Part shown: positions 1 to 4,447 of the stretch, one piece after another
How the letters are laid out: each line of letters starts with the position of its first letter
How positions within the stretch are numbered: position 1 is the first letter of the stretch
Assembly: GCA_900552365.1 (NCBI GenBank)
Contig: URZP01000086.1
Location: forward strand, 1 to 5,908
DNA from: an uncultured Coriobacteriaceae bacterium
GTDB lineage: Bacteria > Actinomycetota > Coriobacteriia > Coriobacteriales > Eggerthellaceae
Reading direction: 5' to 3'
Length of the DNA: 5,908 bases
Notes under the pieces: model-generated
The model's database searches: none
What the model saw: only the letters and a program-made list of their open reading frames with translations
What the model was told of the DNA's origin: nothing
Position numbers and translations under genes: made by a program

Positions 1-125
1 CCGGAAGGGTTCCCCGTGAGACATCCATCCGGCTCATGGACGGGCAGCGTCTTGACGATCACATCCTGTCTTTTGTCGATGGGTGGCAGCGATCAGTTGT
101 GTCACGAAAAGTGGTGTAGACCCCT
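1..125 (+). mobile_element. Possible insertion sequence end (IS256-like terminus), partial
   Basis: The stretch is cut by the left edge of the window. Read on the minus strand, its inner end (about 98-125) gives GGGTCTACACCACTTTTC followed by GTGACACAAC, which resembles the terminal inverted repeats I remember for IS256/mutator-type elements of actinobacteria (a TACACCACTTT-like core followed by GACAC). On the plus strand, frame 3 is open from the edge to a TAG at 117-119. It encodes a 38-residue tail containing SIRLMDGQRLDDHILSFVDG, which could be the C-terminus of a truncated gene, but I do not recognise it as a transposase. The opposite inverted repeat and the target-site duplication are outside the window, so this stays a suggestion. 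The alternative is the ordinary end of an unrelated gene. Confidence 0.3.
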
Positions 126-198
126 CCAGGGCAGCCCGGGCGACTCATAACAACCAATCTTCTGCAGTATTGCCAAACCAAAAAGACTATAGCCGAGT
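120..198. other. Short intergenic region, no gene seen
   Basis: These 79 bases lie downstream of the pyruvyl transferase-like gene and contain no credible coding sequence. On the minus strand the T-rich stretch just past the stop codon is preceded only by a very short imperfect stem, so I do not call an intrinsic terminator. Confidence 0.5.
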
Positions 199-1608
199 TC
201 AGGGCCCTACGATTGAACTGCAGACTTCATCGAGGAAGCGCCCGGCATTCGAAAGCAGCCCATCGGGCACACGCGGAACGAGATGTCCCTCAAGCAGCGC
301 AGCAAAACGCTCGTCAAACGTTCCGTCGTCTAGACACGAACTCGCCATCAGAAGGCCATCTGACATACCGAATAGTTCGGCAATATGCCTCATCTTGTTC
401 CTATAATGCGGATGGTCATCCACGCACATGAATAGCGTCGGAATCTCAGAAGCCGCCGCGACGAGACAGGCATGGTATCGGTATGCGACCACTGCGTCGC
501 ACGAAAGCAACATGTTCTGACCAAGATCGTCGCTATAGGGCGCAATCTCGACACAATCGCTTATTCCAAGCTCCTCGCAAAGCTTCTTCAGCAGAACAGT
601 GTCGAAGCTCCAGAAGTTGTAGAATGGTATCAACCTGACCGTAAAACCTTCACCCAGGCGAGACCGGAGTTTGTCAATAATTCTCGGTAGAACGCGACGA
701 TTGTGCTCGACGGTCACGTCACCCATCATAAGCACAACGCCGACGGTGTAGGAGGAGGAGTCCCGCATCGCTTTGGCACCGATTTCGCGATTTCCGAATA
801 CGATGTCTTCGCACAAACCAACTGCTGAAACATCAACACCCGCGGCTTTCAGTGCATCAATCGAATACTCGTCACGCATGGAAACATGGCGGCATCCCTG
901 AACAACGCGCGACAGGCGGCTGGCATACTCGCTATTCGACTCAATAGACTCATTCGCACTCAAGCCGACGGCGAAAACGTCCTTCTGCCGCTTTAACATC
1001 TCCTCGCTCAGCCAAATAACGAGATTGCCGGTGTTGATATTCTTGGGATCATGGGAGAACTGTCCGTCGTCCAAAATCGCCCCGCCACCCCAAACGAGTG
1101 CGTCGTAGTACTCGGCGAGCTGACGCAACTCCCAGGTCGACCGCGGGTAGTGAATCTGATCGGCGCACGCAGGAAGCCGACTGAAGTCGTAATCAGGATC
1201 GTCCCACAACAGCACCGAGACGCGGACGCCCATACCCTCAAAATGCTGAAGCATAGTGCGCATCATGAGCTCGTCACCGCAGTTGCTCGCTCCATACCAA
1301 CCGGCAAGCAAAATGCGGCGACCATTATACTCGCGATTAAGAGAAAGGTACTCAAGGTTGCAGTAGCTCGGCTTATCCTGAGCAGACTCAAGCCTCGACA
1401 CGCGGTCCCGAGTCTCACCCAGGATGGACAGAGCGGCCTCCTGCGCAGCCTCTACCCTCTTGCTCGCAGATTGATCCTCCACCCTCTGCCGAATGGCCTC
1501 TGCCTCGCAACGAAGCTGACCCATCTCCTCACCAACGCAAGCAAACCTGTTTTCAATATTTCGCGTAGTAGGCGGGAGGACCGAACGAAGACCAGACTTG
1601 ATGCCCAT
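199..1608 (-). CDS. Polysaccharide pyruvyl transferase family protein with N-terminal coiled coil
   Basis: This is a family member (CsaB/WcaK-like, GT-B-type fold) of 469 residues. Characterised members add a pyruvate ketal from phosphoenolpyruvate to sugars of capsules, exopolysaccharides or secondary wall polymers, in the cytoplasm before export. Visible family motifs are ILLAGWYGASNCGDE near residue 100 (the N-terminal glycine/GDE motif), VWGGGAILDDG near 175, MRDEYSIDALKAAGV near 245, and a C-terminal-domain PYSDD followed by VVAYRYHACLVAAASEIPT near 375 (the conserved R..H and GiP-like segment). Residues of about 20-80 are charged and heptad-like and probably form a coiled coil, longer than in minimal members, perhaps for oligomerisation or partner binding. 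I chose the ATG at 1608 because TGAGG lies 9 bases upstream (1618-1622); the GTG at 1623 has no Shine-Dalgarno. The gene diverges from a broken glycan exporter permease, which supports a surface-glycan role. The acceptor sugar cannot be deduced, and some relatives are only remotely related enzymes. Confidence 0.85.
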   Translation of the reverse strand: MGIKSGLRSVLPPTTRNIENRFACVGEEMGQLRCEAEAIRQRVEDQSASKRVEAAQEAALSILGETRDRVSRLESAQDKPSYCNLEYLSLNREYNGRRILLAGWYGASNCGDELMMRTMLQHFEGMGVRVSVLLWDDPDYDFSRLPACADQIHYPRSTWELRQLAEYYDALVWGGGAILDDGQFSHDPKNINTGNLVIWLSEEMLKRQKDVFAVGLSANESIESNSEYASRLSRVVQGCRHVSMRDEYSIDALKAAGVDVSAVGLCEDIVFGNREIGAKAMRDSSSYTVGVVLMMGDVTVEHNRRVLPRIIDKLRSRLGEGFTVRLIPFYNFWSFDTVLLKKLCEELGISDCVEIAPYSDDLGQNMLLSCDAVVAYRYHACLVAAASEIPTLFMCVDDHPHYRNKMRHIAELFGMSDGLLMASSCLDDGTFDERFAALLEGHLVPRVPDGLLSNAGRFLDEVCSSIVGP

Positions 1609-1617
1609 AGCTTGTTG

Positions 1618-1622
1618 CCTCA
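1618..1622 (-). promoter_or_regulatory. Ribosome binding site deciding the pyruvyl transferase start
   Basis: The minus strand reads TGAGG, followed by nine bases and then ATG at 1608. The in-frame GTG five codons upstream overlaps this motif and lacks its own purine-rich site, so the ATG is preferred. Confidence 0.5.
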
Positions 1623-1676
1623 CATTCAGTAATTGAGTAAATTAGCGCCGAACAGGGTGCGTCGCTTGTCCCGTAG

Positions 1677-1705
1677 ATTCTATGACACACTAGCCGTGAT
1701 GCTAA
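1677..1705 (-). promoter_or_regulatory. Candidate sigma-70-type promoter for the pyruvyl transferase-like gene
   Basis: On the minus strand TTAGCA (1700-1705, 4 of 6 against TTGACA) is followed by 17 bases and TAGAAT (1677-1682, 5 of 6 against TATAAT). The predicted start near 1670 would leave a leader of about 60 bases before the ATG at 1608. The match was made by eye and AT-rich gaps often give such matches. Its -35 overlaps the candidate -10 of the opposite promoter. Confidence 0.3.
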
Positions 1706-1708
1706 TAT
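1682..1708 (+). promoter_or_regulatory. Candidate promoter for the permease remnant, near-leaderless
   Basis: ATGACA (1682-1687) precedes TAATAT (1703-1708) with a short 15-base spacer; an alternative -10, TATAGC at 1706-1711, gives an 18-base spacer. Transcription would begin about at the ATG at 1715, and no Shine-Dalgarno precedes that ATG. If real, the message would be leaderless or nearly so. The signal is weak and the gene behind it is broken. Confidence 0.22.
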
Positions 1709-1714
1709 AGCAGA

Positions 1715-2165
1715 ATGCAAAAAAGCAGAATACAAAATCTCTACTTCGAAGGTGGTCATCCAGTGGGCATTGCCGACCAAAGTACAGTTTCAGCCCACAT
1801 AGACAGCGGACTGAAAAAAGACATCTGCATCTTCACGCAGCTAGTTGGCAAAGACGTTAAGTTGAAGTATCGTCGCAGCTTCCTTGACGTGCTCTGGAGC
1901 GTTTTGAATCCGCTTCTATGATGATCGTAATGTCTGCCGTGTTCAGCACGTTCTTCGTGGGACTGCGCGGGAAGAATATCGTGAACTACGCTCTGTATCT
2001 TATCCTAGGTAACATCACCTTCGGCCTAATGGATGATGCGACGAGCTCGCCTCTAGCCTCGATTCTCGGCTCATCTTCCCTACTCAAGAAGGTGAAGATA
2101 CATCGCACGGTCTGTCCGACCCAGAAAGTCCTTTTCGCACTTGTTAACTTCTCGTTCTCAATTAA
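1715..2165 (+). pseudogene. Truncated, frameshifted polysaccharide ABC transporter permease (TagG/RfbA type)
   Basis: This is the N-terminal half of an ABC-2 permease of the kind that exports O-antigen, teichoic acid or capsule chains across the cytoplasmic membrane together with an ATPase subunit. The first frame gives 68 residues ending KLKYRRSFLDVLWSVLNPLL, the family's cytoplasmic entry into the first membrane helix, and stops at the TGA at 1919-1921. The second frame starts at an ATG at 1918 overlapping that stop (ATGA) and continues MMIVMSAVFSTFFVGL, then IVNYALYLILGNITFGLMDD (second membrane segment) and IHRTVCPTQKVLFALVNFSFS. Joined, the two frames recreate the family sequence NPLLMMIVMSAVF, so one base has been lost near 1918. 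Homology stops near 2155-2165, roughly half way through a protein normally about 260-270 residues long, with the later membrane helices missing. Termination-reinitiation at ATGA could still make both pieces, but without the C-terminal half a working exporter is unlikely. Base composition is lower in GC than the sequence that follows. Confidence 0.8.
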
Positions 2166-2169
2166 GCGC

Positions 2170-2173
2170 GGAG
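2170..2173 (+). promoter_or_regulatory. Good-looking ribosome binding site inside the wreck
   Basis: GGAG lies 5 bases before an ATG at 2179 that is in frame with the second permease frame. It may mark the true start of the small unknown sequence that follows, or be a chance purine run within a reading (IKRGETM) that looks like the start of an ABC ATPase. Confidence 0.35.
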
Positions 2174-2178
2174 AGACT

Positions 2179-2429
2179 ATGGCCACGCACGCGCAGCCGG
2201 ACAGCTCCACGTTCCAGGCGAAGCAGGTGGGCGACGAGCGCTTCGCCCACCTGCCCACGCCCGGCGACGTCGTGGAAGGACAGCACGGGCACGGTTCATT
2301 CGCCTGGCAGCCGTCGACAAGTGCTTTAAGACCGGCATTCCGGCGCTGCGCCGCGGCATGAAGGATGCCCGCAGGATCATCAAGGACCCCAGCTGGAAGC
2401 CCATGCCGCCCATGAAGGACGCAGAGTAG
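2179..2429 (+). pseudogene. Unrecognised GC-rich coding remnant, frameshifted
   Basis: From the ATG at 2179 one frame encodes about 38 polar residues beginning MATHAQPDSSTFQAKQVGDE and continuing through FAHLPTPGDVVEGQHGHG. It then turns into an implausible tail that stops at 2361. A one-base shift at about 2293-2295 instead opens a coherent reading, FIRLAAVDKCFKTGIPALRR, then GMKDARRIIKDPSWKPMPPM and KDAE, with a TAG at 2427-2429. Together the two parts would make a protein, or protein tail, of about 83 residues. I do not recognise the family. The block is visibly richer in GC than the permease remnant before it, so it has a different history. It may be the N- and C-terminal ends of one small basic protein with a one-base deletion, or two separate fragments. 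It ends 18 bases from the convergent AAA gene. Confidence 0.4.
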
Positions 2430-2447
2430 CAGGAGCCTCATCGCCCC

Positions 2448-4244
2448 CTACAGCCGTTGGCACACCGCGGCCACATGCTGCCCGTCAAACCCGAATCCCC
2501 AACGCATGCGGCCGACGCCAGGTCGCGGCACTCGAATCTCGTCGATGCCGCTGCGCTCGATCTCGAGCAGCGCCTGAACGGCCAGCAGCTCCAGGCCCAG
2601 CGCGTCCACACCGGGGTCGTACATCATGTTGATCGTTATCAGCGGGCGCTCGTCGAGCATGCCTATCGTGTCTGCCACGTCAAACACAGCGCCCGTGGGG
2701 AATATCTGGATATCCCAGCGATCCGCGCCACGCTTTCGCCTCGAAGCTGGATTGGTATAGCCCGGTAAGCCAAAGCAGAGGCCCTGCAAGAGCAGGTGAT
2801 ATGGCAGCGACGCATCTGGGTCAGTCGTACCGATTCCCGCGTCTCCAATCACATGGCACAGCGCTCGCCTCACCGCATCCTCGTCCCCACGGCACAGCCC
2901 GTCGCGAAACGCGTCGATATCTTGAACGTCCTCGGCAGCACACTCAAACCACTCAATAATTACCAGGCGCAGCACATGGTGAAGCTCGTTATTGGGCAGC
3001 CGCAGAGCACGACGGCGGTCGCCGTTTAGCGGCTCCTCAGTCATATCCGTCGTCAGAAAACCGGACAGGTACAGCGCCGTCCACAGACCATCATCAGACA
3101 AGGCGTTCGACTCCGCAGCGCCCAAACGAAGCGGAGCCTCAACGCATCCGTGAGCTTCGAGCAAATCGAACAAGACCGAAAGGCGGTCGAGATTCCAGCC
3201 GCCAACTACCCTACTCAGGCAATCGGCATACCCATACAGGTGCTCACGCATGGGCGGTGTGCAGCCTCGGTCCAGAAAGCCGATCACACGCGCAGGACTC
3301 GAGCAATATGTCCCGCCAAACCGGTATCCCTCGAGCCATTCACGCGCATCATCCAAGCATTCCTCGTATCCAGCATGGCTCAGCAGGGCCTGAACCTCAG
3401 CATCCGAAAAGCCAAACCACCGGTCACACCATGTCGAGAGCGGCGTCGCTAGACAATACGAGCAACCGCGCACAGAAAGTGCTACCTCGGCAGGGTCCGG
3501 ACGCTCCCCCATCAGGCATGCCAGCCGCAACGAATCGCCCGCGGCGGCAATGGCGTCGAACAGCACGCGATCGAATAGCTCCGTCGGACCGGCGCCGGAC
3601 GCGCCTCTCGCGTTCGAACGGTCCAACCACGCCGTGTCGTACCCATCAACGAGCAATACAACCTGCTCATCGCAGACCATCTCCAGCAGCTCAATGAGCA
3701 CACCAAGCACCGAGTCAACCTCGTCCACGCTCGCCACGCCACGCGCAACGCGTTCGATGTGGCGCACCTTATCTCGAGCTAAATCCGGAGCCTCCAAGAG
3801 CGCCAGCAGGCGAGCGCACTCGCCCGAGAGAGCATCGCGCACGATGCCGGCAACAGCGGCGCCATGCCTCGCAGCGTCGGAAAAGTCCAGCGATATCACC
3901 GGATAGCAGGCGTACTCGTCCCGATAGCACCCGCCGTCCGCATCCCAAATCTGAGTATCGGCAAACAAACTCTGACCGGCGCGACCGACCACAGGACGCT
4001 CCAGAAAAGCCTTGAGCATCGACAAGTTCATGCTCTTGCCAAAACCCTTGGGTCGGCAGCACACCACAACGGACGCGTTACAGTCCAGCACATCGGCAAT
4101 AAACATGGTCTTGTCAACCAGCATGCAGCAACCAAGAGCCTCCACATAGTCGTGCATGCCAATGGGCAAAACCGCATCGCCGGCACAGCCGATCAAACGC
4201 ACGCCAAAGTCGGCAGCACAACCATTATTTGCCTGTTCAGACAT
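2448..4244 (-). CDS. AAA-ATPase-like / PD-(D/E)XK nuclease family protein, key residues degenerate
   Basis: The 598-residue product aligns by motif order with the AAA-ATPase_like (DUF1703-type) family, soluble proteins of unknown role that are often multi-copy in gut bacteria. In order it shows IGMHDYVEALGCCMLVDKT (usual N-terminal YVDKT block), a Walker A RPKGFGKSMNLSMLKAF at about 64-80, a Walker B position VVLLVDGYDT at about 195-204, WFGFSDAEVQALL then WLEGYRFGG (usual FGFT..EV and YDGYRFG blocks) near 276-310, and LYLSGFLTTD and LRLPNNELH near 390-420. A C-terminal nuclease-like region starts YHLLLQGLCFGLPGY then GADRWDIQIFP near 482-516. The usual Walker B IDEYD reads VDGYD, so the catalytic glutamate is glycine. 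In the nuclease part the usual IEFK reads ITIN, so the E-x-K pair is missing. The protein has about two dozen cysteines. Length and all blocks are kept, so it is a full-length variant, probably with little or no nuclease activity. The start at 4244 follows a G8 tract 8 bases upstream; a longer reading from a TTG at 4280 would overlap the candidate -10 box. Confidence 0.8.
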   Translation of the reverse strand: MSEQANNGCAADFGVRLIGCAGDAVLPIGMHDYVEALGCCMLVDKTMFIADVLDCNASVVVCCRPKGFGKSMNLSMLKAFLERPVVGRAGQSLFADTQIWDADGGCYRDEYACYPVISLDFSDAARHGAAVAGIVRDALSGECARLLALLEAPDLARDKVRHIERVARGVASVDEVDSVLGVLIELLEMVCDEQVVLLVDGYDTAWLDRSNARGASGAGPTELFDRVLFDAIAAAGDSLRLACLMGERPDPAEVALSVRGCSYCLATPLSTWCDRWFGFSDAEVQALLSHAGYEECLDDAREWLEGYRFGGTYCSSPARVIGFLDRGCTPPMREHLYGYADCLSRVVGGWNLDRLSVLFDLLEAHGCVEAPLRLGAAESNALSDDGLWTALYLSGFLTTDMTEEPLNGDRRRALRLPNNELHHVLRLVIIEWFECAAEDVQDIDAFRDGLCRGDEDAVRRALCHVIGDAGIGTTDPDASLPYHLLLQGLCFGLPGYTNPASRRKRGADRWDIQIFPTGAVFDVADTIGMLDERPLITINMMYDPGVDALGLELLAVQALLEIERSGIDEIRVPRPGVGRMRWGFGFDGQHVAAVCQRL

Positions 4245-4252
4245 CAAAACAT

Positions 4253-4260
4253 CCCCCCCC
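4253..4260 (-). promoter_or_regulatory. G8 homopolymer acting as ribosome binding site of the AAA gene
   Basis: Eight consecutive G on the minus strand end 8 bases before the ATG at 4244. This is the only purine-rich candidate site for that start and can pair with the anti-Shine-Dalgarno through G-C and G-U pairs. If translation instead began upstream at 4280 (TTG) or 4262 (ATG), the tract would lie inside the coding sequence and length changes would shift the frame. Confidence 0.45.
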
Positions 4261-4279
4261 ATTTCGCAGCACGATGCCA

Positions 4280-4307
4280 ATTGTAATGACCGCCTCGAAC
4301 GTACTAA
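4280..4307 (-). promoter_or_regulatory. Candidate promoter of the AAA-ATPase-like gene
   Basis: On the minus strand TACAAT (4280-4285, 5 of 6 against TATAAT) has a poor -35, TTAGTA (4302-4307), 16 bases upstream. A start near 4273 would give a leader of about 30 bases containing the G8 site and argues for the ATG at 4244. It is a by-eye match with a weak -35. Confidence 0.25.
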
Positions 4308-4375
4308 TGTCGCCGCGCAAACATATCGGGCAACGGTAGCAACATGAGGCGTGAGGGGGCATAACTAATCGTTGC

Positions 4376-4413
4376 ACAACAAAACAGGGCCCGATGCATT
4401 CACACCGGACCCC
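4376..4413 (-). terminator. Rho-independent terminator of the MPKTG surface protein gene
   Basis: On the minus strand GGGTCCG (4406-4412) pairs with CGGGCCC (4387-4393) as a 7-bp stem with one G-U pair and a 12-base loop, followed after the stem by TGTTTTGTTG. It lies 35 bases past the stop codon at 4448. The G-U pair forms only in the minus-strand transcript; the plus-strand version would have a C-A mismatch, which supports the orientation. The T tract is interrupted by G. It separates this gene from the AAA gene downstream. Confidence 0.6.
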
Positions 4414-4447
4414 GTCCCGACTCTTTAGTTATTCAGCAACCGAAAAG

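Noticed and set aside
1051..1632. A 193-codon plus-strand open frame.
   Set aside because: It is antisense to the catalytic motifs of the pyruvyl transferase-like gene and shows no family resemblance.
1912..1921. Programmed -1 frameshift in the permease.
   Set aside because: No X-XXY-YYZ slippery site or downstream structure is visible, and the gene is truncated further on, so simple mutation or sequencing error is the better explanation.
1986..2441. A 151-codon minus-strand open frame across the permease wreck.
   Set aside because: The plus strand carries the recognisable permease sequence; the minus translation is Cys/Arg-rich and featureless.
2430..2464. Possible terminator for the AAA gene on the minus strand (GGGGC/GCTCC stem).
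   Set aside because: The stem is only 5 bp with a wobble pair and no T tract follows.
3257..3906. Long plus-strand open frames (146 and 118 codons) inside the AAA gene.
   Set aside because: They are antisense to conserved family blocks and have low-complexity, Arg/Ser/Thr-rich translations typical of shadow frames in GC-rich DNA.
4245..4280. Start of the AAA gene at the TTG at 4280.
   Set aside because: It overlaps the candidate -10 box, has no ribosome binding site, and adds a Cys/Gly-rich leader not expected in the family.
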